Below, one piece after another: positions 34,687 to 43,275 of a stretch of DNA of 64,000 nt. The notes under the pieces are model-generated. The model saw only the letters and a program-made list of their open reading frames with translations, had not been told where the DNA came from and made no database searches. The stretch is from Deltaproteobacteria bacterium. Its GTDB lineage: Bacteria; Myxococcota_A; Polyangia; Polyangiales; JADJMO01. The stretch spans positions 37,775 through 101,774 of the forward strand of contig JANYDK010000118.1 in NCBI GenBank assembly GCA_025363655.1, given 5' to 3'. The position numbers were made by a program, and so were the translations under genes. Every line of letters begins with the position of its first letter. The first letter of the stretch is position 1.

Positions 34687-36011
34687 CAAGGCAGCGGCGT
34701 TGGCGCGGAGAAGTACTTCGTCACGGCCGTCTTGAACTGACCGCCGTCGGTGTCGATGTACGTCTGGTTGCCCGCGCCGGTGCCGAAGGTGATGCCGAGC
34801 CCACCCGCGGCGATGAACTCGTCGATGTGCGCGAACATGTAGTGGACGCGGTTGTCGCGATAGTGACCGGCGGTGCCACCCGCCGTCGTGCTCGGCACGC
34901 CGAACGGCGTCTGCCACCAGAGGAGCGGTTTTCCGAGCCCATCGTGCACCGCCTTGGCGAAGACGAGGGCTTCGTGCGGGTTCGGGCTCTTGGTGTTGGT
35001 CTCGTCCCAATAGAACGAGCCGCCGCGTTTGCAGTTCGGATCGGTGCCCGCTTCGAAACAACCAGCGTCGCGATCGAGCGTCTCGAGCACCGCGATGTCG
35101 GCTTCGGTGGCGCCGAGGGCCTTGTGCCAGGCGACGACGGACGCCGTGTCGCCGCCCCATTCGGAGACGCCGAAACCGATGACGGCGGTCGGAGCATAGG
35201 TGCGTGCGAGCTTGATGAGACAACGCGCCATGCCCGAGACGTCGTCGGGGAGCCCGGCGCAGTCGGGCGCGTGCTTGGTCACGTGCACCGGCATCTTCTT
35301 CGGATCGCCCTTGGCGAACTGCTGCGCGTAGCCCCACCAGTCGGGCTCGAGGTGGACGACTGCTGGTTTTCCGAGCAGCGCGACGCGTTGGAAGAGCAGC
35401 TTCGCGCCGTCCCAATAAGGCTTCATGAACGCGTCGTCGGTGACGGTGGCGGTGTTGCCATCGCCCCAGGCGGCCATCGCATAAAGCGTGTACATCGGCG
35501 TCACGCCCTTCTTCACCGCGACGTCGCCGATCAGATTGACGAACGATCCACCGGCGTTCCAATCGGGCCAGCCGCCGCTGCCGGGGAGGCCGACGAGATA
35601 CGCGTAGTGGAGATCGAGCGTCGGGCCGAGCGTGTAGACGCCGTCTTTCGTGTGATCGCCGGCGAGGTCGTTGCCCATGCCGATGAGGAAGTTCGACTTG
35701 CCGCGCAGCTTGATGGCGATGGTCGCGGCGCTGGTGGTGCCCGGCGCCGTGTCGAGCCCAGGTGCATCGACGGGGGGCACGTTGGTGTCGGTGCCTGGTG
35801 GTGCGTCGCCTGGTGGAACGGTCGAGTCGGTGCCCGGCGGCGTGTTGGTGTCGCGTCCGATGGTGTCGACGCCGATCGTGTCCTCGACGGGGCCGGTCTC
35901 GCTCCCCGCGGTGGCGTCCTGGTCGCTTCCGCCATCGCTGCTGCTGCATGCGACGGGCGCCGCGAAGATCGCCAACACTCCGCCAATGAAGACACCCTGA
36001 AGTGCGCGCAT
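34686..36011 (-). CDS. lipoprotein with TIM-barrel glycoside-hydrolase-like domain
   Basis: 441 residues from the ATG at 36011, which has GGGAGG six bases upstream. The signal ends in a lipobox (FAAPVAC). A linker of Pro/Asp/Thr (DTNTPPGTDSTVPPGDAPP) separates it from the C-terminal 350 residues. This domain has a TIM-barrel-like beta-alpha pattern with the strand VVHLEPDWWGYAQQF, carrying an acidic residue next to tryptophans, and GFGVSEWGGD with a second acidic residue, as in retaining glycosidases. No family number is certain. A surface polysaccharide hydrolase is the best guess. Confidence 0.65.
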   Translation of the reverse strand: MRALQGVFIGGVLAIFAAPVACSSSDGGSDQDATAGSETGPVEDTIGVDTIGRDTNTPPGTDSTVPPGDAPPGTDTNVPPVDAPGLDTAPGTTSAATIAIKLRGKSNFLIGMGNDLAGDHTKDGVYTLGPTLDLHYAYLVGLPGSGGWPDWNAGGSFVNLIGDVAVKKGVTPMYTLYAMAAWGDGNTATVTDDAFMKPYWDGAKLLFQRVALLGKPAVVHLEPDWWGYAQQFAKGDPKKMPVHVTKHAPDCAGLPDDVSGMARCLIKLARTYAPTAVIGFGVSEWGGDTASVVAWHKALGATEADIAVLETLDRDAGCFEAGTDPNCKRGGSFYWDETNTKSPNPHEALVFAKAVHDGLGKPLLWWQTPFGVPSTTAGGTAGHYRDNRVHYMFAHIDEFIAAGGLGITFGTGAGNQTYIDTDGGQFKTAVTKYFSAPTPLP

Positions 36012-36157
36012 CCGATTCCTCCCGACGGGTCTCGTCTCGGTCAGTAGACAGCAATGGCGATGCCATCGCACGAATCACCGAGAAACGAGGGTGAATCGCG
36101 TCGCTTTCGAGGGCAACGGGGGATGTGTCCCCCTGGGACTGGGGTAGGCTCACAGCG

Positions 36158-36985
36158 GTGTCCCAAGGTGGTTTCAGCTATCGCGCGGTCGTCTCTTCGG
36201 TGCTCTCCCTGCGTGGTCCGTCCCATTTCGTCGAGCCGCGACCGAGCGCGCGCGGGGTCGCCTTTCGCCCGCGCGGAGGACGAGGCGTGCAGCCGCTCGC
36301 CGACGTCTATCTGCCGCCTGCGAACCTCGCGACCGGCGCTTCGGTGATCCTCGTCCACGGTGGCGCCTTCGTCATCGGCTCGCGCGCGATGAAGCCGATG
36401 CGCTATCTCGCCGCGCAGTTGGTCGACGCCGGCGTCGCCGTCTGCTCCATCGACTACCGCCTCGTCTTTCGCGGAGGGCGCATCGACGAAGCGACCGACG
36501 ACGTGCATTCTGCGCTCGAATTCTGGCGCCTTCGCGCGCGTGGCTACGGCCTCGACGCGGCGCGCATCTCGCTCGTCGGGCTCTCGGCCGGTGCGACGTT
36601 GTCGATGTTGGTGGCGGCGCGCCTCGAGCCTCTCGAGCTCCATCGACTGGTCAGCGTCTTCGGTCTCTACGAGCTCGATCACTTGCAAGGTCCGCTCGCC
36701 ACCTTGGTACCGCGCCTCGTCTTCCAGACCGACGATCGCGACGCGTGGCACGCACGCTCTCCACGAGGGATGCCGCAACCGAAGATGCCGACGCTCCTCC
36801 TCCACGGCACCGCCGACGGTCTCGTCCCCGTGGAGCAAGCGCATCGCCTCGCCGCGCACCGCGCGTCCCTCGATCTTCCGACGAAGCTCGTGATTTACGA
36901 GGGCGCGCCCCACGGATTTTTCAACATGCCGAACGCGGCGTGTGAGGCGGGTGCGCGGGAGACGATCGAGTTCGTCGGGGGGTAA
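36158..36985 (+). CDS. alpha/beta-hydrolase, HSL/acetyl-esterase type
   Basis: 275 residues from a GTG at 36158; a GTG at 36125 would add 11 residues and is also possible. The oxyanion motif HGGAFVIGS, the nucleophile elbow GLSAGA, the acid in HGTADGLVP and the histidine in EGAPHGFFN are in the order typical of the hormone-sensitive-lipase (HGG) family, which hydrolyses short-chain esters. The active serine lies within GLSAG. It has no signal peptide. It is divergent from the TIM-barrel lipoprotein and convergent with the Ser/Thr kinase, ten bases apart. Its 5' region up to 36157 is otherwise unassigned. Confidence 0.85.
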   Translation: MSQGGFSYRAVVSSVLSLRGPSHFVEPRPSARGVAFRPRGGRGVQPLADVYLPPANLATGASVILVHGGAFVIGSRAMKPMRYLAAQLVDAGVAVCSIDYRLVFRGGRIDEATDDVHSALEFWRLRARGYGLDAARISLVGLSAGATLSMLVAARLEPLELHRLVSVFGLYELDHLQGPLATLVPRLVFQTDDRDAWHARSPRGMPQPKMPTLLLHGTADGLVPVEQAHRLAAHRASLDLPTKLVIYEGAPHGFFNMPNAACEAGARETIEFVGG

Positions 36986-36995
36986 GGGGCAAGCC

Positions 36996-38702
36996 TCAGA
37001 ATGGAGCCGTCGTGTCGATCGAGCTCTTCGGCGCCGCCTTCGACGACGTCGATGCCGGTGCGGTTCCGGTCGTCGGCGGCGTCGTCGATTTCGATCCGGC
37101 AGCGCTCGTCTTGCTCGTCCCGATCGTCGAGACGATGGGAGCGCCTGGTTTGTCCGACCTCTCGAGCTTGACGTCGAGCTCGACCGTCGTCCGATCGAAG
37201 GCGACCCAGAAGGCCTTGGTGGCGTGGCCCGGGGCTTCGACGCGGACGCGGTGGGAGAGACCGTCGAGCGCCGTCGTCAGCACCAGCTCGGAGCCGGTCG
37301 GTGGAAGCTCGAGGTCGTCGACGAATACCTTCGCGCCCTCGGGATCGACCTTGACGACGAGCCGCAGCGGCGAGGCCTTCGCGATCGGCGTGCCCGCCGG
37401 CGAGACGGCAGATGAAGTCACGGGAGCCGCCGGCGTGGCCTTCGGCTCGCTCGTGGACGGCGCGTCGGTCGGCGCCGGAGCTCGTGAGTAGGTCCCGAAG
37501 AAGATCCCGAGCGCGGCGGCGGCCGCGAGCACCACCGCGAGACCGATGAAGAGAGGGGTCTTCGAAGGAGGCGTCGCGACGGCCGGCGTCACCTCGATCG
37601 GCGTCCCTTCCATGGACGGTGATCGCGTCGAGCTCACCGACGGCGTCTCGTCGGTGCGAATCGGAGTCACCGAATGATGTGGCGGAGGAATCGACGGGAG
37701 CTCGCGCGTCGGCGCTGGCGAATCGTGGGTGCTCTTGATTTGCTGATCGATCAGCGCGCGGAGCTTCACTCGATCTTCGGCGAAGGACTCCGCCACCCAC
37801 TGGCCGACGTCGCGCGCGCTCACCTGCTCGTCGAGCGCGCGCATCGCCGCCTCGAGATCGGCGAGCATCTCTCCCGCCGATGGGTAGCGATCTTCGACGC
37901 GATGCGCGAGCGCGCGCTCGACGATGGCGAGGAGCTTCGGCGGCGCGTCGGGCGCGAAATCGGTCACCTTGCTGATGTGGCCGTGGCCGAGCCCGAGGAC
38001 GATTTGCGCTTCGGTCGACGCCTTCCAGAGCCGCCTTCGAGCGAGCGCCTCCCAGAGCATCACGCCCACTGCCCACACGTCGCAACGGCGATCGATCCGT
38101 GCGCCGGTGACCTGCTCGGGGGAGAGATACGGCACCTTGCCCTTCAGCTCTCCGGTCCGCGTGTCCCCCGTCTGGCCGACCTTGGCGATGCCGAAGTCGA
38201 CGATTTTCACCTGACCTTCGTAGGTGATGAAGACGTTGTGCGGGGTCGCGTCGCGGTGGACGATTTGCAACGGCGTGCCGTCGAAGTCGGCGAGCTCGTG
38301 GGCGTAGTGGAGTCCGTTGAGCGTGTCGGCGAGGACGCGCAGGTGCATCGCCCGCGGGAAGGGCGTGCCCGATTTGGCGCGCCGCAACACCGTGAGCAGC
38401 GACTGACCGTCGAGGTACTCCATGGCGATGAAGTGCCGATTCCCGTCGAAGCCGACCTCGTTCGTCTGCACCACGTTCGGATGCATGAGACGCGCGGCGA
38501 GCCGGGCCTCGTTGAGGAACATCTTCAAGATGTCCGGATCGTCGGCGACGGTACGGCGAATGCGCTTGATGACCAGGAGCTTGCGAAAGCCGGCGAGCCC
38601 GTCGGCGCGCGCGACCGAGAGAAAGACGTCGCCCATGCCGCCCGAGCCGAGCGCCGCGATGTCGCGGTACTTGTCGGTGCTGCGTTTCAGGGCCGAGGAC
38701 AA
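36996..38702 (-). CDS. Ser/Thr protein kinase with C-terminal PEGA-like domain
   Basis: 568 residues from a TTG at 38702; an in-frame stop lies five codons upstream and no other start precedes the glycine loop. Kinase domain residues about 10-290: GSGGMGDVF, the ATP lysine in LVIKRI (K46), HRDATPHN (149-156, with threonine in place of the usual lysine of HRDLKP), DFG at 169 and APE-like SPEQ. The Ala-Thr-Pro-His variant is common in myxobacterial kinases. A Ser/Pro linker leads to a TM helix near 385-408 and then a PEGA-like beta domain (VVKVDPEGAKVFVDDLELPPTG) outside. It may sense the envelope and phosphorylate cytosolic targets. It is convergent with the esterase gene. Confidence 0.88.
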   Translation of the reverse strand: MSSALKRSTDKYRDIAALGSGGMGDVFLSVARADGLAGFRKLLVIKRIRRTVADDPDILKMFLNEARLAARLMHPNVVQTNEVGFDGNRHFIAMEYLDGQSLLTVLRRAKSGTPFPRAMHLRVLADTLNGLHYAHELADFDGTPLQIVHRDATPHNVFITYEGQVKIVDFGIAKVGQTGDTRTGELKGKVPYLSPEQVTGARIDRRCDVWAVGVMLWEALARRRLWKASTEAQIVLGLGHGHISKVTDFAPDAPPKLLAIVERALAHRVEDRYPSAGEMLADLEAAMRALDEQVSARDVGQWVAESFAEDRVKLRALIDQQIKSTHDSPAPTRELPSIPPPHHSVTPIRTDETPSVSSTRSPSMEGTPIEVTPAVATPPSKTPLFIGLAVVLAAAAALGIFFGTYSRAPAPTDAPSTSEPKATPAAPVTSSAVSPAGTPIAKASPLRLVVKVDPEGAKVFVDDLELPPTGSELVLTTALDGLSHRVRVEAPGHATKAFWVAFDRTTVELDVKLERSDKPGAPIVSTIGTSKTSAAGSKSTTPPTTGTAPASTSSKAAPKSSIDTTAPF

Positions 38703-38796
38703 ACTTCGAGTCTACCCCCATGCGAGCCCCAGCGGTTTCCGGCCCCACGCGAGGACGTTCTCGCAACGCGCGCACCTCGTGCGGGACCGGATCTCC

Positions 38797-40011
38797 TCAG
38801 GGCGACTCGGGATCGGTGATCGGCACGAGCACGCTGAAGGTCGTCGGTCCGCCGAGGGGCGAGGTGAGCTCGATGCGCGAGCCATTCTCCGTCGCCAGCT
38901 GCTGCGCGATCGAGAGGCCGAGACCGATCCCCGAGGCGCGCGTGGTGAAAAATGGATCGAAGATTTGACCCATGATTTCTGCAGGAATGCCCGGCCCTTC
39001 GTCGCGCACCTCGAAGCGAACCATCGGGCGTGGCGGCGGCTCGCTTTTGTGGTGACCACGTCCAGTCGGCGGACCTAGATGGCGATCGCAGCTCACGCGC
39101 AGGAGCACTCGCGACGGATTCCCCGCGGCGTCGAGCGCGTTGTTGAGGAGAATGACCAGCATCTGCACGAGCTGCCCGTCGTCGACGTAGACGTCGGGGA
39201 GATCGGGATCGGACTCGATGCAGAGCTCGGCGCCGAGCAACTTGGTCCGCGGAACGAGGGCCGAGACCGCGCTCGACATCACCATCCACGGCTGATGGAA
39301 GGCGAGGCGCGGGGGAGAAGGGCGACCGAAGAGGAGCGACGAGCGGACGAGGTTCTCGACCCGCGCGAGCACCTTGAGCATGCGGCCGACGTGCGGGAGT
39401 TTGACGCCGGCCTCGATGAGCTCGTCGTTGAGCGACTCGGCGATCGAACGAAGGCTCGCCATCGGGTTGCGCACCTCGTGGGCGAAGCCGGCGACCAACG
39501 TCCCCATCGCGGCCAAGCGTTCGAGGCGCCAGCGCTCCATCTCGAGCTGCTTGTCGCGAGTGCGGTCGTGGAAGATGAGGAAGAAGCCGAGGTCTTGCTG
39601 CTCGCCGTCCTGCGATCGGCTCATCAAGAGATCGATCTCGATCTCGCGTCCGTCGACGATCAGCGCGTGCGCCCAACGACCAGGCATTTGCCGAGAAAAC
39701 GTGCCCTGCGGGAGCGCGAGCAGCTCGAGGACGTCTTCGCCTTCGAGGTCACCCTCGCGGCCGAGGATGGCCCGCGCCGGTGGATTGACGAGGCTGACCC
39801 GACCCTCGGCGTCGGTGGCGATGATCGCGACGTCGACGCTGTCGAGGATCGCGCGATCGAACGTCTGCCGCTGCAGCAAGAGGGCGAAGAGGCGTTCGAT
39901 CTCCGCGCGCGCCTCGACCAGAGATTGGACGTCGTCGGGGACGCCGCGAATCCACTGGAGTCGGCGCTCACTCGGGGTACCTGGTGCTTGGCTGATGCGC
40001 GTCTCGGTCAT
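38797..40011 (-). CDS. PAS-type sensor histidine kinase
   Basis: 404 residues from the ATG at 40011, overlapping the GTPase stop by four bases (ATGA). A short N-terminal coiled coil leads to a PAS domain (about 52-160; ATDAEGRVSLVNPPARAILGR, then FFLIFHDRTR). HisKA (GFAHEVRNPMASL, His near 178) and HATPase_c follow, with an N box (ILLNNALDAAG), DEGPGIP and GIGLGLSI. No TM segment, so it is a soluble kinase. It is last in the GTPase/Roadblock operon. The REC-DUF4388-Roadblock protein encoded divergently is the obvious candidate phosphoacceptor. Confidence 0.9.
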   Translation of the reverse strand: MTETRISQAPGTPSERRLQWIRGVPDDVQSLVEARAEIERLFALLLQRQTFDRAILDSVDVAIIATDAEGRVSLVNPPARAILGREGDLEGEDVLELLALPQGTFSRQMPGRWAHALIVDGREIEIDLLMSRSQDGEQQDLGFFLIFHDRTRDKQLEMERWRLERLAAMGTLVAGFAHEVRNPMASLRSIAESLNDELIEAGVKLPHVGRMLKVLARVENLVRSSLLFGRPSPPRLAFHQPWMVMSSAVSALVPRTKLLGAELCIESDPDLPDVYVDDGQLVQMLVILLNNALDAAGNPSRVLLRVSCDRHLGPPTGRGHHKSEPPPRPMVRFEVRDEGPGIPAEIMGQIFDPFFTTRASGIGLGLSIAQQLATENGSRIELTSPLGGPTTFSVLVPITDPESP

Positions 40012-41570
40012 GCCGCACGCCTGCCACGCGCCAAGAGCTCTTCGAGACGCGAGCGCGCGGCGCGGACCGCGACCGGGAGCGTCGTCGGCTCACGAAAGGT
40101 CGCCGCGTCGGCGAGCTTGGCGAGCTCGCCACTCGAAAGACTCGCGACGAGCGCGGCCTCGATCGCGCTCACCGCCGGTTCGAGGTCGTCACAGACGAGA
40201 GACAGCGACACGAGCGCGTCCTCGAGCGCGCGGCCGAGGTCGCGCGGGCGTTGGTCGCCGAGGTCCCGCGCGTTGAGCGCGCCGACGTAGCAAAGCCCGC
40301 CGTCGCGGACGCCGAAGCCATGCGGCGAGAGGTCGAGGGGGCCCCCGTTCGCGAGCTCGAGCTCGAGCGTCTCGACGAGCGCAGTGCCGTAAGAACCAAG
40401 GAGATCGTGCGCGTCTCCGGGAGCCTGCGTTCCCGCCGCGAGGAGCTCGGCGACGGTCGGCAGCTGCGGGAGAATGGTCCAGAGCCAGGTCGTCGCCGCT
40501 CCCGAGGGTTGCGCGACCAGTACCGTCTCGGGCGCGAGCAACGCCCCGAGCTTCGCGCGTTCGCGGGCGGTGCGGACGAGCGCCTGTCTCGCCGACTCGG
40601 CGGTGTCGAAACGACCTTCGGGCCCGGTCGTGAGCACGAGCGCGCCGCAGGTCACCCGCACGCCGCCGTCGGCGCCGATTTCGAAGCGAGCATTCGCGGC
40701 CTCGGCGCCGAGCGTACGCAATGCTGCGCGACCGGTGTGCGCCGGCCAGACGAAGCCCGTCGGCACGTGCTCGCTCGGCAGCTCCGGTACACGCGGATCG
40801 ACGCGCGCCGAGACCACCCCGAGGACGTCGATCGACGGTCCAGCGCTGTTTTCCTCGCCGAACGTGAACATGTTCGACAACTCTTCGAGATACATCTCGG
40901 CGGCCCACTCGGGGTCGACCTCTTCCGCCTCGAGCTTCTCGAGCACGGCCTCGGCGGTCTCGGCGACGTCGACGGCGACGCGGCAAATGCCTCGTTCGAT
41001 CTGCGCTTCCAGCGATCGCACCACGGTGCGGACGGCGGCGACGAAGGTGTCGACGACGCCGATGCCGTCCGACGCGATCGCCTCGACGACCGGCGCGGTC
41101 CGACCGAGGGCCGCGAGGATCGCCGCGCCGGAGAGGGCGCGTGGCTGATCTTGTTTGTTCGCTTGGACGACGAGCGGAATGCGCTCGCCGCGCTCGCTCT
41201 CGACGGCGTCGAAGAGCGCGAGCCCAGAGGCAGCGCGGAGGACGGCGGTCTCGTCGCTGTCGCAGACGTGCACGACCACGTCGGCAGTGGCGAGCAGATG
41301 TCTTCGACGCGCCGAGAGCACGAGCTGCCCCGGCACCGAAATCACCTGGCAAACAAGGGGAAAGCCGCAGGCCATCCCGGCGGTGATTTGCAACCAATCG
41401 AAGTAGAGCGTCCGACCGTCGGCCTCGCCGGGAGAGAACGCCTCGCAGGTGCGTTGGGTGGCGAAGAGCTCGGCGAGCTGTCGCACGTTGGTCGTCTTCC
41501 CGGCGCTGGCGACGCCATCGTAGACGACGCGCACGCACATCCGTTGCTGACCGACGTCAAAGATCGCCAT
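40008..41570 (-). CDS. MglA-like Ras-type GTPase with long C-terminal extension
   Basis: 520 residues from the ATG at 41570 (GGAG seven bases upstream). The N-terminal 200 residues are a small GTPase of the MglA group: P-loop GVASAGKTT, the VPGQ switch II form typical of MglA (VISVPGQLVLSARRR), NKQD base-recognition motif and a SxGIGV G5 region. The C-terminal 320 residues are unique and contain helical and beta stretches with no assigned domain. MglA itself is only about 195 residues, so this is a fusion or extended form. It starts 14 bases inside the DUF4388 gene and ends overlapping the kinase gene, in a co-translated operon. Confidence 0.9.
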   Translation of the reverse strand: MAIFDVGQQRMCVRVVYDGVASAGKTTNVRQLAELFATQRTCEAFSPGEADGRTLYFDWLQITAGMACGFPLVCQVISVPGQLVLSARRRHLLATADVVVHVCDSDETAVLRAASGLALFDAVESERGERIPLVVQANKQDQPRALSGAAILAALGRTAPVVEAIASDGIGVVDTFVAAVRTVVRSLEAQIERGICRVAVDVAETAEAVLEKLEAEEVDPEWAAEMYLEELSNMFTFGEENSAGPSIDVLGVVSARVDPRVPELPSEHVPTGFVWPAHTGRAALRTLGAEAANARFEIGADGGVRVTCGALVLTTGPEGRFDTAESARQALVRTARERAKLGALLAPETVLVAQPSGAATTWLWTILPQLPTVAELLAAGTQAPGDAHDLLGSYGTALVETLELELANGGPLDLSPHGFGVRDGGLCYVGALNARDLGDQRPRDLGRALEDALVSLSLVCDDLEPAVSAIEAALVASLSSGELAKLADAATFREPTTLPVAVRAARSRLEELLARGRRAA

Positions 41571-42429
41571 GGTGTGACTCCGCCCGTCGCGCTTTGGCGC
41601 GGCGGTGCAAGAGACGCGCAGGACCGCGCGCGCCCGTGAAACCAGCGAAGACGATCGCCCCCGTTCGCCAGGCGCTGAAGGCGCCCTCCGCCACCGAGGC
41701 GGTGAAGAAGACGGAGTGCTCGTGGAGCGCGCTCGCGACGTCGAGCGCGGAGGTCGCCCAGGTGCCGAGGCGGAGCAGACGCTCGACCGTCAAATGTCCG
41801 CCTCGCACGGCGATCGGATCGGGCATCGAACGACTGGCCGAGCGGACGAACGCAGCGCCGTATTCGCCGAGCTCGCCGTCCTTCGACGATCCGGCGAACG
41901 ATCCGGGGAACGACTCGGGGAACGATTCGGCGAGCTCGACGGCGGCTCGTTCGACGAGCGGACGATGCCCCTCGGCGAGCGTGCGCGCCAAGACCTCGGT
42001 GGTGCTGAAGGTGAAGCGTGAGCTGTATGCGCCCGAGCGCCGCGCGCGCCACTCTGCCTGCACCGTGCTGTGACCGCAGAGATGATGGAGCGACACCGTC
42101 GAGTGCTCGAGGAGCGCCGCGCGAAGCGCAGCCGGCGACACCAGCCCCTCGTTCACGAGGTGCTCGCCGAGCGGCAGGCGTTCCCGTTGGCACGTCGCGT
42201 AAAGCGATTCCATGGCGACTTTGTCGAGCTTCGCCGAGCTGGCGAGCAAATCACCGAGTCGCCGCGCGAACCCGCGCGCCGCGGCCCAGCAGATGCGCCC
42301 GTTCTCTACGAACACCGAGCCGGTGCGTTCTCCGCCGTGGGCGACGAGCGAGAGCTCACCGGTGGCGTCTCCGGTGAGCCCATCGACGAAGTGGCAGACG
42401 TCGATGGCAGAGCTGGCGACGAGCTTCAT
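41557..42429 (-). CDS. DUF4388 (PATAN-like) protein
   Basis: 290 residues from the ATG at 42429, overlapping the previous stop by four bases. The frame is open to 42711, but the upstream part is arginine-rich shadow. The N-terminal DUF4388-type core is seen in TGELSLVAH, then SVFVENGRICWAAA. A GspE-N/MshEN-like motif (RLPLGEHLVNEGLVSPAALRAALLEH) follows. A Phe-Pro-Glu/Gly-Ser run (12-bp repeats at about 41885-41935) forms a linker. The C-terminus (about 215-290) looks like another small signalling domain. It is likely an adaptor to the GTPase. Confidence 0.75.
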   Translation of the reverse strand: MKLVASSAIDVCHFVDGLTGDATGELSLVAHGGERTGSVFVENGRICWAAARGFARRLGDLLASSAKLDKVAMESLYATCQRERLPLGEHLVNEGLVSPAALRAALLEHSTVSLHHLCGHSTVQAEWRARRSGAYSSRFTFSTTEVLARTLAEGHRPLVERAAVELAESFPESFPGSFAGSSKDGELGEYGAAFVRSASRSMPDPIAVRGGHLTVERLLRLGTWATSALDVASALHEHSVFFTASVAEGAFSAWRTGAIVFAGFTGARGPARLLHRRAKARRAESHHGDL

Positions 42430-42878
42430 GGCGTCTCCGCGTCGTAGGCCGCATCGGCGAGACATCGCAGGAGGGCGAGCAGGAGCGCGACGTTGGCCTG
42501 CGCGTTGGCAGCGCCGACGATCGCCAGATGCTTCGCCCGCGCGGAGACGACGAACGCGTGAACACACGCGCTCGACACCACCAACGCTTCTCGTGCCAAT
42601 CGCGCTTCGCTGTCGTCGCCTCCCTCGAGAGGCCCTCCGAGGGGGCCGTCGAGGGCAGGCGCGAGGCAGAGCTGCGACGACGCCATCGCCAAGAGCGCCA
42701 GCGTGTCGCACGATCGTCCATGTTTGGCTTCGGCTGCGAGCACCCGGCCGCTCGGAAGATCGACGCAGGCGATGAAATCGACCTCGGGCTGAGCCTCGAG
42801 CGCGTCGGCCATCGCCCGCTGGAGCCCCAAGGCGCGTCGCTCCGTTCGACCGAGGCCAGGTGTCGCAAGGGCGATCAA
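42426..42878 (-). CDS. divergent Roadblock/LC7-like protein
   Basis: 150 residues from a TTG at 42878 that overlaps the stop of the upstream Roadblock gene (TTGA). The core (VDFIACVDLPSGRVLAAEAK, then a long helix, LVVSSACVHAFVVSARAKHLAIVGAAN) has the strand-helix pattern of Roadblock/LC7 proteins, but the family motifs are weaker than in its neighbour. It could be a non-canonical MglB-like partner. The position between a true Roadblock protein and a DUF4388 protein supports the reading. Confidence 0.6.
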   Translation of the reverse strand: MIALATPGLGRTERRALGLQRAMADALEAQPEVDFIACVDLPSGRVLAAEAKHGRSCDTLALLAMASSQLCLAPALDGPLGGPLEGGDDSEARLAREALVVSSACVHAFVVSARAKHLAIVGAANAQANVALLLALLRCLADAAYDAETP

Positions 42879-43243
42879 GTCACCGTCTTGCTGTGCTTCA
42901 AGACCACCGTGCGGACGATGGCGATGTTCGTCGCCGAACGATCGGCGGCGAGATAGATGAACACCGTCGGCGAGACGATCTTGATGAAGTGAATCTGGTC
43001 GCCGAGCGTGAGGATGATGTCGTCGAGCGTCGTCTTCAGCGACAGTGCCTTCATGATCTTCAGCTTCTGCTTCACCAGCTCGCTGTTGTAGGCGCTGGCG
43101 ACGCCGAGATCGAAGTCGGGCCGGTTCGAGCGGACGGCGAGCGTCATGCCCGAGTCCATGTCGACGAGCGAGGCAGCGATGAAGCCGGGGATGTCGGCGG
43201 CGATGTGATCGAACGCGTCGGCGATTTCTTTTTCCGAAGCCAT
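42875..43243 (-). CDS. Roadblock/LC7 domain protein (MglB-like)
   Basis: 122 residues from the ATG at 43243, with AGAAGGTG upstream. Roadblock pattern: IAADIPGFIAASLVDMDSGM, an N-terminal helix, LTLGDQIHFIKIVS and FIYLAADRSATNIAIVRTVV. It is clearly related along its length to the C-terminal domain of the response-regulator fusion at 45016 (shared SLVD..SGM, LK..DIILTL, FIY.A.DR..NIA). In myxobacteria MglB, a Roadblock protein, is the GTPase-activating partner of MglA. This one could serve the GTPase at 40008. Confidence 0.85.
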   Translation of the reverse strand: MASEKEIADAFDHIAADIPGFIAASLVDMDSGMTLAVRSNRPDFDLGVASAYNSELVKQKLKIMKALSLKTTLDDIILTLGDQIHFIKIVSPTVFIYLAADRSATNIAIVRTVVLKHSKTVT

Positions 43244-43275
43244 GGGGGCACCTTCTTTCGTGTCGTGGGTTTGGT

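Noticed and set aside
36895..38775. Alternative ATG-started frame overlapping the PEGA kinase
   Set aside because: Different frame, arginine-rich, no kinase motifs; the TTG-started frame carries every kinase motif.
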